The translations under genes were made by a program, and so were the position numbers. A stretch of DNA of 64,000 nucleotides from Lutraria lutraria (taxonomy: Eukaryota; Mollusca; Bivalvia; Venerida; Mactridae), in NCBI GenBank assembly GCA_964023205.1, contig OZ026851.1:11325637-11389636 (forward strand), in the 5' to 3' direction. Position 1 is the stretch's first letter; the number at the start of each line of letters is the position of its first letter. Below the pieces are notes generated by a model. The model worked only from the letters and a program-made list of their open reading frames with translations. It was not told the DNA's origin and did no database searches. Of the stretch, positions 1 to 11,849 are shown in pieces.

Positions 1-969
1 TGATCGAATGTTTTGACAGCAAAACCAACCAAGGATATGTTTAAGCAGACATCGATAGTGAACACTTTAGATAAGTGAAGTACTCATTAATCTAAACGTA
101 AGGATCAATTAAGATGAATGATCAAAATCCTTTTACTACTTGATGTTTTACTAAGAAGTTACTAATTGATAAGTGGTCTGTTATTATCCTAGTTACGTTT
201 ACGCATCAACATCTTTATCTTTCAAATCGCTTAGAATAAACAATTATACTTCAATCCATCAAATTTAAGAAATGTATCATGAACAATGTATATAGGTTAT
301 TGTGCATAGTTGGTTGTTCTTCGTAAATAAGGAAGCTAAAAGGAGCGGTATCGACTGTAACTTTCTTATTACGTAGAACAACCAAAATATGCATTTTAAC
401 CGTCTTACGGCTGTGCATGCGCACTGAGTACTAACTCGTTCTTCGAAACGACAAGGTACTCGAACACATAACATAAACAGTTTGTTTTAAATAGATACGC
501 CCAATCCTGAATTAAGATGCAAGAATATGTTTTAGATCTAAGAACATATGGAGGCTAAGATATGTATCCGAAATGGGCCCCTAAAAAGCTCCTTTCATAG
601 ATGACATTATACGTATAACAAAAGCATCAGATATTCTGTTTATTGACCTCGGCACTTACCAAGACTATAGACACATCTTAGCTAGAAGAATTCTATGTTT
701 AAAACTACATGTACTATTTTAACTATGGCACGTTTCTTATACAACGGGTCCCGGATATTTCGAATGATTAGTGATAATTACGCAGTAAAATAGAGCTATA
801 TTTAAGTTTGAATTTAATTGTATTATATTTTCATATTATTAATAAGAAAATATATCTTCAAAACTAAGAGTTCAGAATAACATGGGCCCAAATAGTAACA
901 ATTTCTTCTGTTTTCATTTATTCGAGTTTTTAACGTTGTTCTAGACCCGAGTCCCTTTATTTCCACTTG

Positions 970-984
970 CCCCCCCCCCCCCCC
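970..984 (+). repeat. poly-C homopolymer tract
   Basis: Fifteen consecutive C residues. Similar C tracts occur at 19961-19971 and 20047-20060. Homopolymer length is unreliable in assemblies. Confidence 0.9.
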
Positions 985-1059
985 TCAGGGAAACATTTAA
1001 AAGACAATGATTATTATAAAATTTCTATTACATGTATAAGGCCTAAATTAAAATTTCTA

Positions 1060-1345
1060 TATGAAAATCTTCAAAAAGTTTCTCTAAAACCAGAAGACTT
1101 TTAAAGCTTAAATATTTAGTATGTCGCATTGCTTAGTGGATATCTACCAAGATTGCTCCAAACATAACCCCCTGGTCAAATTGACCCTACCTGGGTGTCA
1201 TTTGATTTACAAGGAAAATCTTCAAGAATTTACTAAAAATCAACCAGAATGAGTTCACATGTATATAGCATTGCCTTGTAGACCTCGACCAATTTTGTTC
1301 ATGTCATTGCCCTAGGGTCATACTTACCCCCTCTTCGGGGGTCAT
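1060..1345. repeat. two diverged copies of a dispersed repeat, about 140 bp each
   Basis: Two consecutive segments share 'aaaatcttcaa', a '(c)atatagcattgcctt'/'tatgtcgcattgctta' block, a 'gacctcgaccaa'/'gatatctaccaa' block and a closing 'ccctagggtca..ttacccc'/'cccctggtcaaattgaccc' block. The order of matching blocks is preserved, so this looks like an old tandem duplication or two adjacent copies of one interspersed element. Family not identified. Confidence 0.55.
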
Positions 1346-2029
1346 TTTTTGTACAAATGATTTACTTTTTCATTTTGAATCAAGACTTGAGTCAAAAAGC
1401 ATATCGTTTAAAGCGCGGATATCGAAAAAAATATGCGAATCGAAAATGCTATCATGAGGTACTCGTACTGTAAAAAATATTCTAGACCTAAAATTAACAA
1501 ACAAATTTGGGCCGCGGTCATTTTTCTGGGTCGGTCGAGTTAGGACAGTCACTCATTTTTTTATTCTTGGCCTAATTAACTATTTTACATTTAGCATGTA
1601 CACTCAAAACTATGTCGAGTTCAAACAGTGCGGTCATAATACAGTAATCGTATTAACAATATACATTCAATACACAAATATTGATACGGATATATTAACA
1701 TAGCGACACGAAAACATATTTTATGCATATAATTTATTATACAAAGTTGATCGTTGGGTCAATGCATTAAATCAAACACTTTATAATTATAAACTGACCA
1801 AGTATAATGTTATTGTATCAATCAATTATTTAGCGGTGAGTTATATAAACATTATATTTACTACTTTTTTTTGTATGGATAAATTGTAATATTTTTTAAA
1901 TAAGTAATGGAATGGATATACTTGAACAATCGGGGCAAATAAACACCAGGAGGTGAAATAAAAACTCGAAGTTTCCTGTACTTGGAGTGACTAAAACGGT
2001 AAAAAATTAGTCTCAGTTAAAAGGCGTTC

Positions 2030-2440
2030 CATACTTAAAACACATATTATACAATGACAGTTCTTCTGGAATAAGCAACAACTTGAAATAAAGGCGAGAA
2101 CAGTGTTCCGTACTTCAACCCCATCTCCACAGTCAAAACAACTTTCAACATAAATCAACATTCCCATAAAGATAATGTCGCTGACAGTACTTCATACGTT
2201 GAGCGTAAACTGTTCTAAAATATCGACATTACGAATTATGGCGCTGACGGTACCTCAAAGTTTATCGCAAATTCTCAATAAAAGGGTAAAATATACAACC
2301 AATAATGTTTGCGACAAAGGCATACAAATGACCCGTACATAATACTACAATGCCGACTCTACACAAACACAAAATTCAACACAACGAATTATGGCGCCAA
2401 CGGTACTTCATAAGTTAACCACGAATTCTCAATAAATAAA
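2030..2440. repeat. degenerate repeats with 'gaattatggcgc' core
   Basis: The clearest pair is about 2232-2282 and 2384-2436. Both begin 'cgaattatggcgc', continue with 'acggtac.tca.aa' and end 'attctcaataaa'. Weaker relatives ('aaggcgagaaca', 'tgtcgctgacagtacttcatac') flank them. This looks like an eroded tandem array. Confidence 0.5.
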
Positions 2441-4217
2441 CACCAGAAAGTGTTCAGTTCTCCTTTCTCTAAATACCAACCTAATACTTAAGCAATACTC
2501 ATTATAATTAAGTGTGTACTTAATAAATTTATCATAAATTGTCATTAAAATTGCACCAGAAAATTAACAATAACAAATTCAGATAAAGGCGAAAACATTA
2601 CACCATACTTTGACACCAACTCTGCCCATAAAAAATAACCAAGTCTATGACATTATTGGCACGAATGCTACTCCATATATTTACCGTCAAATAATCAATT
2701 TTCCACCTACAAGCATAAATACTGGATTATCAGTTGATCTCATTGAACTTTTGTATAACTTCGTCATTTATAATACATTGTATCATATTGGTGTCATCTT
2801 TCACGATATAAAACAGTTCATACACCGGAACATATCACATTACGGTATAAAACACACAGATATGCCATAATAGCCCTTAAACAGACACATTAAACAATAT
2901 GATGTCAGGCCACACTGATAAAAAAATTTGCTACCTGTCTCTTGATCGATGTTTATTGAGACAGACTGAAAGGTGAAGTTTTCGAGATAAGTTAGCCTTG
3001 AAATCGCCAGTAAAGTAAAACGTTCACCTTGTAAAACCTAGCCGTGTGTCAATCACAGACTATTACGCGGTACTGCATTTTTTGGATCAAGTTGATCGGG
3101 CACATCAAACAAATTAAACAATCCAATAAGACGTAATGCATTTTATTGAGTTATATCCAAAGACTTGAAGTCTGATTAAAGGATACGCCATAGAGCTATC
3201 AGGGTTAAAATTGTTTTATATTCCGAATTTTAATATTATAATGTGTGCATTGATTGATTGGCGCTGAATATTATATTCGTACTGTTTTATGATGTGTATA
3301 GGTGTTGAAAGTTTGTGACATTACAACGAAAAATTGGATAAATGTTAAAAAAATATCAGCATATCGGACTAGATCAAAGCGAAATGATTTTATCAATTTT
3401 GACTCAAACATTTCAATGAAGGAATGACTTTAGTTTACGATCTTAAACGTTATATTCAATTGATTTTCTGATCAAATTAGTATTTGAAATTAACTTTATT
3501 CAGTGTAATGGCGGTTAATTCATTCAGTAAACAAATACTATTGACTGTCAGCATTTGAAGAGGATAAGGGTATAAAAGTATCTATTTACACGTCATATTG
3601 ACTGATCCCTTTTTAGACAAGTCTGTGACTCCAGGATTTATAATGAATAAGCGTTTATCGTAAAATGTTTCAAAGTTTCGAATGAAATATTTTTAACAGC
3701 CTTATAACCGGACAAAATATATAGTTTTAACTGGCCACAGAGTCAGTGTTTTTATTATCTTTCTTCTTTTTTACAAACTCTATGAAGGACTCCATGCTGA
3801 GATTTTGAATTAACTGCGTAATGCGAATATTTGTGTTGATATTTTCAACAAAAGATTTGTAGTTTAAAGTTAATTTAACGTTGAATAGATAAATTTAATG
3901 CATTGAGGGATTATTTTGTACTATCAGTGTGTGTCCTTGTGTAGGGACATTTGAAGAAGTCTTTCAATATTTTAATCTAGAATACGAGACCTTTTTGGAT
4001 GATAAAATTGGAGGATAAATCGATGCTCGCGATTATGACAAGATGGACATAATTAGCTATAAATATGTTGTCGGATCATAATTAAGTGCATTTTTTAATA
4101 ATTTGGTATTTTAGATTTTTAACCCCTTTCCAAAATATGTGAAAATCCTTGTGTTGAACGAGAAAATAGTGAATACCGGACGCTTGGAATTTGTAAAGTA
4201 TAATTTCTGAAAACAAA

Positions 4218-4262
4218 ATGGATTACTTCGAATATCGCAACAAAACAGAGCGACAAATATGA
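4218..4262 (+). promoter_or_regulatory. upstream ORF overlapping the gene A start codon
   Basis: An ATG at 4218 opens a 14-codon frame that ends at TGA 4260-4262. The TGA overlaps the proposed gene A start codon (ATG at 4259-4261) in an ATGA arrangement. If the transcript begins upstream of 4218, this uORF could damp initiation or allow re-initiation at gene A. Its function is inference; only the overlap is seen. Confidence 0.4.
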
Positions 4263-4341
4263 CCGTAGATTTTCAGTTACCCCCTATAGTTGAGGGGCCA
4301 GTGATTCTTACGGATCCCTATAAAGGGAGTCACGTGCTGAG
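4259..4341 (+). CDS. gene A coding exon 1 (start)
   Basis: Encodes residues 1-27 (MTVDFQLPPIVEGPVILTDP and seven more) plus two bases of codon 28. The donor at 4342 is gtaag. The frame also stays open leftwards to 4211, so an in-frame acceptor-like 'ttttcag' ending at 4276 could instead make 4277 an exon start. The ATG at 4259 makes that unnecessary. Confidence 0.7.
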
Positions 4342-7300
4342 GTAAGACCCAATAAGTAATAAAAATGAGCAAATTCCTTAAAATGTCTGATACTAGTAAT
4401 CAGGCAACAGGTATCTAATTTTTCAGAAGTAAATTTAGTGCCATTGACCGAAGTTTATCAATTACCCCCTACATTAACAATCAAGTATTTGCTTTTATTT
4501 GTCACTCTATAATGACACTTAAGAGGGTTTTATGTTCATCGGTTCATCATAAGAATACATGAGCAGTCAACTCTATGTTAGTGGCCACCTCCGAATACAG
4601 GACACTTAGAAAATGAAGGCCATTCTTTGAAAACCATCGTCGATTATATAGAACATATATATGTCATCCGAATAAAGGCCACCTGTCAACAATGGCCACA
4701 TATTGTCATTCCCAAGGCGAGTGGCCTTTGTTTGACTGCATAATAAAAAGTAGATTATTTGGTTACTGTCTATAAGAGTTACATTATTAATTAAAATATA
4801 TGTTTTGATTGTATCAGGAAGGGAGAGAATCTGGATTGTCGCGGCGGACGTGAACATTATTGTGTATTTATACTTCTTTTTAAAACGGTTACGTTGTATT
4901 AATACCTAATGCGATAGCATCTCCCTATTGTTAAACAAAAACAATAATCTTGCCACCGAAATCCGCAGAAAACAAAACAAATCTGATTTTTCATTTTAAC
5001 AATTTTCCGATATTGTATACAGTCATGTGTTCATCTTATATTTTTATAGTGACCTTAGACCCAATAGGCCAGGTGCATTAATGTATCAGTTATTTCTAAT
5101 AGTATTTGTAAAATATTTGTATTACTAACATGATTATTGCGCATGTCACTTTAATAAAAACATTCCTTCCTTCCTTACTTACTTACTTACTTAATTACTT
5201 ACTTTTATTACTTACAAACCATATAAAACGGCTTCACACCAATTTGTTAAACGTTTGTGTGTGGTTTAAAAGATGTACACTATGAAAAGTCTAAGAATTT
5301 GCCAAACATCACCCCACAGGTCGGACATTTTACTAACGTAATCACACGCGCCGGCTTAATATTTTTTATCAGACATAATCCGCAATATAACATACAGGTG
5401 CAACAAATCGTGCCAATGCTCAAATGATAAAAAGAAACAAATATTTAACTTCGCGGTTGACATTAGGGGATTAAAACAAAACAACCGACGCTAATTCTTT
5501 AGTAACTAAGTATTAAATACGACGCGAAATGCATTTACGCAAATAAAATTTGATTGGAATGACAAGTAATATTAAAATAATCCCATTTAAAATAAATGCA
5601 CTGATTAAATAAATAATGCCACAGGACACGCAACAAGAACAATTCGTTATGATACGGTAGGATAGGGTCCGTCTTAAATATAACACACTTAGGTTTAGTT
5701 TTTTTTATATAAATATGATGCTTATCTTGATTTATGTGATTTTTTCTTACTTTGAATAGCGGTTTTCTGAGTATACTAAAAAATAAATCATTATAAATGT
5801 TAAATATCTATAACATTCACACCAGTTTTGGTAAAAAATACATAGATTTGTTAATATACTTTTTTATATAAATCTCAAGGAATACTGTGGAACGCCTGTA
5901 CATACTTAACTTCCGATACCACAAGGGAAGACATTTACTATTTCGATTCTTAACAAAAATATAATTTGCTGCCATAAATCGTACAACACACTAAAATCTA
6001 TAAATCAAAAGTAGACATTGCCGTCATTAGCAAGTACATAAACTATAGGCACCATTTCATTATGATATTTCGATTTAAATATGAAAAATACATTAACACA
6101 CTTAGTTCCCAGAAAACGGAGAGAACTATATAATATATTTTTTAATTGATTTTACTCCGCTGTATGGACAAATAACTAGTCCATGACATCGTTGGTCACC
6201 ATAATTGATGGAGTATAATCGGATGTGTAAAATGGAACAGAGAACCATGTTTTATCAAAGAATAATATAAAACTTGATTTCCTTTATATATCAGTTCTAC
6301 TGATCGTATTAGGAATCACTCACTTCTTGTGCTTCGTGTATAATGTGAAAACAACTTTGACACGACCCTTTTTCACGTTTCATTGATAAATAATTACCAA
6401 AAACTATCATAGGGTACGTCTCTTTGTTATTTGTGTGTTGCATAAAATAAATAAAAAAATACATGCGTGTATTCAATTGAAATTGAGTCTATACTGAAAG
6501 GATGTAACGGGGTTTTCTTGTAGATAAAAACAATAAAACATCAGGATCACATAAAATTGACACAAAAATAAAACATTTCTTTGTACTTACAGATGGACGA
6601 AATCACGGGGGCAGCCGGATTCCAGTCGTCTCGGCCAGACGGTCACCAGGGAATCGTCTTTCACATTATCGCTAGATGATGACGATTTGCAGTCAGCATG
6701 TACGCCATACCGCTTACCTAGATTATCTCCGAGACCCGGGGATCTGTCACCGAATTCTGACGACCCTATGCAAGACGAAGTGAAGTCAGTTAATGACAAA
6801 GTATGGAGCAGGCACGGTTACGAAAAGATTATCAGGTAATTGTCTTTGAAATTTGTAGCTTAAATAAAATTATTTGGATACTCACACCCAATCAGTTAAA
6901 ACGGAATCGACCACTAAAAGTATAAAAATAAACTTAGAAAGACACCTGTACATTTGGCCACCAGAACGAATAAGACGATCGCATTCGTTATCAACCATCC
7001 GAGTTTAAAACTACTTTTTAAACCTTTTTTTCTGATGTCTGAACACTGACAACTGACCAGTGCACGTAGTCGACAAACTATAAAGGCTGCTGATGACCAC
7101 AAACTCAAGTTACTACACAATGATAATCACCGCTAACATTGGATAACAAACGCTATATATGCTACTAATGTTTAACTGCTCAGTGATAAATGGAACTTTA
7201 ATTTATTTCCCCTGCTAACTGCTACTTTTAATTATTACCCGCTGATAACTGCTACTTTCAATTATTACCCGCTGCTAAATTCTACTTACAGTTATTGCCC

Positions 7301-10300
7301 GATGCTACTTGTAACTATTGCCCGCTACTAAGTGTTACTTTCAATTATTGACCTTTGCTAAATGCTACTTACATCTATTTACATCTACTAAATGTCACTT
7401 GCAATTATTGACCTCTGCTAAATGCAACTTACAATTTGTAATCGCTGTTAAAACTACATTTTTTACTTGCCACACCTAGAGGACACCTACATTTTACTGG
7501 CAAAATCTCATGGTCGTTAGTGTTTCATTGACCGTTGTCCAAGGTCACTAATATTTTACTGATTAGTGTTTGAAACCTTTGTTTTTTTATTGGCAACCAC
7601 AGTAGGTGCAAATTTCTTATAATAAGCCGTCCTTATATTCTTTAATGACTTAGACGAATCAGTGATATTGATTGAACAATATTTTTTATTGAATGTTTTT
7701 TGATGGTATGAAAAATGCAAAATCACTTCATTCAATGTATCTATGTTCTACCAGTGCCTTGTATCAGCTTACTAACATGCGTTATCTATTCAGCAGTATA
7801 AAGTGTATTGCAGTGAATTTTACGACTAGTTACCATAGTATAATTTCCAATATTATTTTTAATTTGTACAACTTTTGAAAAAAGATACCGAGATTTACTA
7901 TACATATATACTTTATTGGACACAAATCGACACTAAGTACCTATGGTCAATATACATTTATAAGAGCCCGAATATAAGTCGAACTGCATGTATATGAAAA
8001 CGGAACGATTAAACCTGATAAATATGCTTAACAAATGGTATGTGTATGTAACGGTTATCATTTTCGAATCAAGTTAAACTTATGCTTATTTCTTTCGCAT
8101 TGAATGTTACGAGACACCTACAATCCTTTAACCTGATACTAGTATATAAGTCTTGGGTTTGATTTTACAACGATTTACGTATTTCGGGGTATTCCACAAC
8201 AGGTATCAAATAAGGGTTGGGGGCCTCCCTGGTCGAGTGGTTATGATCTCTGACAAGTAATCACTAGTCATTTACTGCCATGAGTTCGAACCGTATCCGG
8301 ACCTAGACAAATACAATAGTTAGGAAGCTGTCCAGCTAGGTTACGAAAGGTTTGTGGTCCCACCTAAGTGTTCACATCGGGTCTCCGTCCACACTTAAAG
8401 CTCAAAAAGTTCCAAAATGAACATTGTGGTTGTCTTTTCGAGGTTAATCCCCACAGAAAAAAGAAAGAAAAGTATGATCGCCATTTTGAACAAAGTGAAA
8501 CGTAGACATTATTTTTAGGGGTGCTAAATCATGTGTGATTTTTGTAACTTTTTTCAGAATACCTGAATTAGGACCACAAGTTAGGATGCTTGTACCACAT
8601 TCAGGTTCACCACAATTCTCGAACCACGCACCAAGATTCAGGAACGCCGCTATCACACCCTCTGTGCGTTCAGTGGCTTGGGGAGTAGAAAGGAGTCACC
8701 AAGACGAGGGCCATCTACAGTTTTATCAAAGGTACAGTCTCCTTAGTGTAGAACATTTATGTTACGCTGGCAACTCAACTCATACACATTCATCCTCAAT
8801 ATCGTATCTTTCATTAATAACATTACTTATGATTTAAACCATCAATGGAAACATTCATAATAAAATTTATTTTTGATAATTTTCGCCATTTTGTTCACAT
8901 TAACCCAGAGGAAAGCCGTGCAGATGGCTCAGTGTTCAGTGATGTGCGTACCTTCTTGAAGTTTTAAGCTTGTTTTTATTAACTTACTTGAATGATATTG
9001 ACGTACATAAATTCGTTTTTAACGACAGAATGTCCATTACCCATGACCACCACAGTGTTCCTCAGAAACATTCACAGTGAGTCAAATAAACTAGAGGAAT
9101 ACCATAGTAGTTATAATGAAGATACTCTGAATCTATCAATGGAGCACATCTAACTGATTTTTGTGTCGAATTAGTCACAGACAATGATGGTGATGAACAA
9201 GGAAAACCAGTATAATCAATGATCACTTTATTTTACAGTCACATTCATGAGTCAGATTTCTCATCACGGAATACAGGGATTGAGCCAACCCCTACACCAA
9301 TATCTAGAAGTGTTTCACCGGCTAAGTCTGTTAAAAGTATACATTGGATACTTGGACATAACAGATATCACACGTTTGATAAAAAGGTAAAGTCGAACAT
9401 TCAATTTCATGGCTAAGAAACCCCTCTTGTATTTATTGTGGCAATGGATCAGGGGCCCATTTAGTAAACATATCTTCTGCAAGATTGCAGACAGGTGTTT
9501 GTTTATAGTTCAGCGACTAAAGGTAAATTTCTGAAAAGTATGCCATTCAGCAAAATATTTAAAAAAACGAGCCTTTGGTCATTAAAAAGCTTTTCTAGTT
9601 TTATTATTCAAGTATTTCGAATTGAATCAAAATTAATGTTTAGACTAACTTCATAACATTATATAATACGTATATTAATATAATGTTAATAAGCAAGTGT
9701 TTTCATATCGGCCTTGTTATTGGGCTGAAGACCGTCATATTAGCCTGAGGCCGAAGGCCGAGGGCTAATATGACTGTCTGAAGCCAATAACATGCCCATT
9801 ATGAAAACACTTGCTTATTGACAATTTTATTGATTAACTATAGACTATAGCAGTGGTTTCATAATGACCGAGCTGGACAGCCAATCAGAATGACCGAATC
9901 TCATAATAGCCGAGTTTTTTCATAATGGCCGAGTTTTGTGTTCATAATGTCTTGGAGAACTTCATATCAGCCCAGCATTTGAAGTGAAAACGCGCCTATT
10001 ATTGAACAGTTAATTAATAATGTACTGTATTACCTCATTTTACGTCACATTAGTCGCGAATTATGCATACATTAATGCGTATTTTACAAAGGAATAAAGG
10101 GAGACAACTCCTAATGTTTTTGGATCACGAGACCATACACATTCTATGAAGTTCTTACCCCCGTAACAGTAACAGTATATCTAATGCTTATAAAGGAGGT
10201 TGATCATGTAATAGTTGTATGGTTTATACAACTTCAATTAGATAAGTAGCATTTTTGTGCACACTCCAAAATCAGGTACAAAAGCTGTAGGTGATGAATA

Positions 10301-10685
10301 TCATTTTTTTGGCTTATCGCCGATTTTCATCAATTCTTCAGTTATATACGGCGATCGATTCACTTAACCAGTTTTCCTGGACTGTATTCGAACCAGTATT
10401 AACTAATTACCCTTCCAAAAGGAACTGGCAACATCTCCATCGACGTTGTTGTCAAATTGTCATGGAAGGATATGACCGGTCAAACTAACTACTGGACCAC
10501 GGCCGCGGCCCTCTGAATATCGACAGATAAACTTATTAATCAGATTTAATTTATTTAATTATTTATCATTTCAGGGTCGAAGCCATGTTCAGGGTCCGTA
10601 TTCAAGGGAGTTCAATGTCACATGCATGGCACCACAGAATTGGTTGAAGATGAAATGGGGCCGGTCAAAGACAATGATACATTAA
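4259..10685 (+). CDS. gene A: unrecognised 268-residue protein, six coding exons
   Basis: Gene-level entry. Coding exons are 4259-4341, 6593-6835, 8558-8731, 9029-9076, 9239-9386 and 10575-10685. All introns are GT-AG and the phases agree throughout (2, 2, 2, 2, 0), giving one open frame of 807 bases from ATG to TAA. The start is the only ATG in frame in exon 1, with A at -3; an in-frame stop lies upstream at 4208-4210. The protein has no signal peptide or membrane segment. It is rich in Ser, Pro, Arg and His, with an acidic cluster LDDDD near residue 55, a His-rich stretch near residues 173-187, and a compact Trp/Lys-rich end (WLKMKWGRSK at residues 255-264). Much of it is probably disordered. 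I do not recognise the family and assign no function. The gene is convergent with the DPP4-like gene. Confidence 0.8.
4570..4720 (+). mobile_element. dispersed 'ggccacc' repeat, copy 1
   Basis: Contains 'ctatgttagtggccacctc', 'gaatacaggacact', 'gaataaaggccacctgtcaa' and 'aatggccacat'. It matches about 61600-61720 in the same orientation and about 32425-32600 in the opposite orientation. Non-coding interspersed repeat; class unknown. Confidence 0.6.
5165..5215 (+). repeat. (TTCC)n / (TTAC)n microsatellite
   Basis: Tetranucleotide runs: three ccttcc-type units followed by about nine tact/ttac units with a few substitutions. Confidence 0.85.
6593..6835 (+). CDS. gene A coding exon 2
   Basis: Starts after ttacag and ends before gtaat. 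The first base completes an Arg codon (AG|A), followed by 80 codons and two bases. It carries the acidic cluster SLDDDDLQ and Pro/Arg-rich text (PYRLPRLSPRPG), then VWSRHGYEKIIR. Codon composition is distinctly richer in G+C than the flanking introns, which supports coding. The opposite strand is also open here, but its frame has no splice support. Confidence 0.85.
7190..7440 (+). repeat. degenerate tandem repeat, about 31 bp unit, eight copies
   Basis: Repeated phrase 'gctactttcaattattaccc gctgctaa' with substitutions and variants such as 'tgacctctgctaaatgc'. The period is close to 31 bases but drifts, so it is an old array. Confidence 0.75.
8217..8415 (+). mobile_element. tRNA-derived SINE-like segment
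   Basis: 'ctggtcgagtggttatga' resembles a tRNA A box and 'gagttcgaacc' a B box, about 50 bases apart. This head is followed by a non-tRNA body ending 'gctcaaaaagttcc'. It does not fold as a plausible functional tRNA (no paired acceptor stem), so a SINE or tRNA pseudogene fits best. Confidence 0.6.
8558..8731 (+). CDS. gene A coding exon 3
   Basis: Acceptor ttttttcag, donor gtaca. One base completes Arg (AG|A), then 57 codons and two bases. Contains IPELGPQVRMLVPHSGSPQF, followed by a segment with SVRSVAWGVERS and a closing HLQFYQ. No known domain seen. Confidence 0.85.
9029..9076 (+). CDS. gene A coding exon 4 (48 bp)
   Basis: Small exon: acceptor gacag, donor gtgag, phase 2 in and phase 2 out. 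Encodes MSITHDHHSVPQKHS plus split codons. Its length is a multiple of three, so it can be skipped without a frameshift. Confidence 0.75.
9239..9386 (+). CDS. gene A coding exon 5
   Basis: Acceptor ttttacag, donor gtaaag. One base completes His (CA|T), then 49 codons ending at a codon boundary. Includes ISRSVSPAKSVKSIHW and GHNRYHTFDKK, a basic Ser-rich stretch. Confidence 0.85.
9688..9819. repeat. inverted repeat (57-base arms)
   Basis: The left arm runs from 'aataagcaagtgttttcat' through 'ggccttgttattggg' to 'gtcatattagcc'. The right arm is its imperfect reverse complement: 'ggctaatatgac', 'ccaataacatgccc', 'atgaaaacacttgctt'. The loop is GC-rich ('tgaggccgaaggccga'). Related 'cataatggccgag' phrases continue to about 9960, so this may be one end of a larger element. 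Confidence 0.8.
10312..10505 (+). mobile_element. SINE-like segment related to 57966-58145
   Basis: Shares 'ttcagt.atatacggcga', 'ccagttttcctg', 'gtattcgaaccagta' and 'acccttcca' with 57966-58145, ending in the same 'accacg.ccgcg' phrase. An interspersed repeat; the tRNA-like part is clearer in the other copy. Confidence 0.6.
10575..10685 (+). CDS. gene A terminal coding exon
   Basis: Acceptor atttcag, phase 0. Encodes residues 233-268, starting GRSHVQGPYSREFNVTCMAP and ending in a Trp/Lys-rich tail, then TAA at 10683-10685. The body is much less AT-rich than the sequence after the stop. Confidence 0.85.
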   Translation, partial: GRSHVQGPYSREFNVTCMAPQNWLKMKWGRSKTMIH

Positions 10686-11612
10686 GGAATGTTTCATCGA
10701 ATCACCGGTTCTTTCGAGACAAAATGTGCCAACGAAATGTGCTAATTATGATACTTATCAAAAATTACAATGGACAATTTCTATTGTAATTATTATGTTC
10801 TTCGATATGGATTAGATGAGATGCTAATTATAATTCAATGTACATTAATTAATTACAATGGACAACTATTATTGTAATTATGTTTTAATTATGGATTAGA
10901 TGAGGAATAGTGGTGATGTATTTCGAAAACAATTAAAGCTAGTGCTTAAATTGTTTCTAAATTGACTATTTAACAGGGTGGTGGAACATTTCAATATCAA
11001 ACCTTACAATACGTGTAACTATCGCACCTGGCATTACTAAAAACATATCAGGTGTGCCTTCAAAGTCTTTTTTATCACTTTTAAGAGGACCAGTATCAAC
11101 AAGGTGATTATTATGATGATGACATGTTGACACACCATGATTTTGTATATCCAATGTCATCATTTGTATGGTAACCTTGACTACCAAATGTATTTTTATT
11201 TTATGACGATCAGCGATTTATTTTAAATTCACGAATCAACATTTTCTCTCCAAAGTCATTTAACTGATTTAAATGCAAAAGATTAACTTATGAATTTCAA
11301 TGTACACACAAAAATAGACACTACAGACATGAAAAAGAGTGGACTTTCTACTACTCCAGTTATTTCAAGCTTGCACTACTTAAGAGAACAATTAAATGGA
11401 CTCACACTGGGGTCACATATTCCAAAGCTAATGGTATAAGAGGATATGTAATTGTGTCATTTTCCGAGCTTATTGACGAGACAACTCTCGCAACAAGTAA
11501 AATACCATTACACGCCTTTGTTAGGGAATACGATAAGTAAAGGGCTGCAATATGTGTTTACCAATTGGCAATGTTTATATATCACTTTCTAGCTTGTGTC
11601 TCTAAACCTTAA

Positions 11613-11849
11613 GATTTAAGTCACAAACTAAGAAAACCAGCCAGGGGAAGAGAGGAAGAAGTCTTGCACAGATCGTCATCGATTAATCAAAAGGAGCACG
11701 AAGAAATCGTGTTGCGAAGGTTTGACCAATCAAAAAGCATTACTTGGGAGGCTACGTTTAATAACTTCAGACAAGGCGATCGACGAAATACACTGACTGT
11801 CAAGTTAAACTACTGTATATTAATGTATATACATGTACATTGTTTATGA
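11613..11849 (+). other. coding-like open stretch, possible alternative 3' exon
   Basis: Open from 11613 to TGA at 11847-11849, with no good ATG. The middle reads as ordinary protein (NQKEHEEIVLRRFDQ, then WEATFNNFRQGDRRNTLTV) and is richer in G+C than its surroundings. An acceptor at 11619-11620 would give the phase needed to join gene A exon 4 (CA|T), but its pyrimidine tract is poor. It may be an alternative terminal exon, a decayed exon or chance. Confidence 0.25.

Larger units (their letters stand above)
1..4258. other. intergenic, upstream of gene A
   Basis: No coding exon could be supported here on either strand. The short open frames are AT-rich and lack splice context. The stretch holds a run of 15 C at 970-984, a two-copy degenerate repeat at about 1060-1345 and a region of diverged short repeats at about 2030-2440, listed separately. 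The promoter and any non-coding 5' exon of gene A should be in the right-hand part, but no core promoter element could be assigned with confidence. Confidence 0.6.
4342..6592 (+). other. gene A intron 1
   Basis: 2.25 kb, AT-rich, GT-AG. It contains a copy of the 'ggccacctc' dispersed repeat (about 4570-4720) and a TTAC microsatellite (5165-5215). No other gene seen. Confidence 0.65.
6836..8557 (+). other. gene A intron 2
   Basis: 1.7 kb. Holds a degenerate 31-bp-type tandem array (7190-7440) and a tRNA-headed SINE-like segment (8217-8415). The open frame at 7693-7878 is AT-rich and unsupported. Confidence 0.65.
9387..10574 (+). other. gene A intron 5
   Basis: 1.2 kb. Holds the 132-bp inverted repeat 9688-9819 and a SINE-like segment at 10312-10505. 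No other gene. Confidence 0.65.

Noticed and set aside
6587..6799. Minus-strand 70-codon open frame
   Set aside because: It is the antisense shadow of gene A exon 2, which has correct splice sites and phases on the plus strand.
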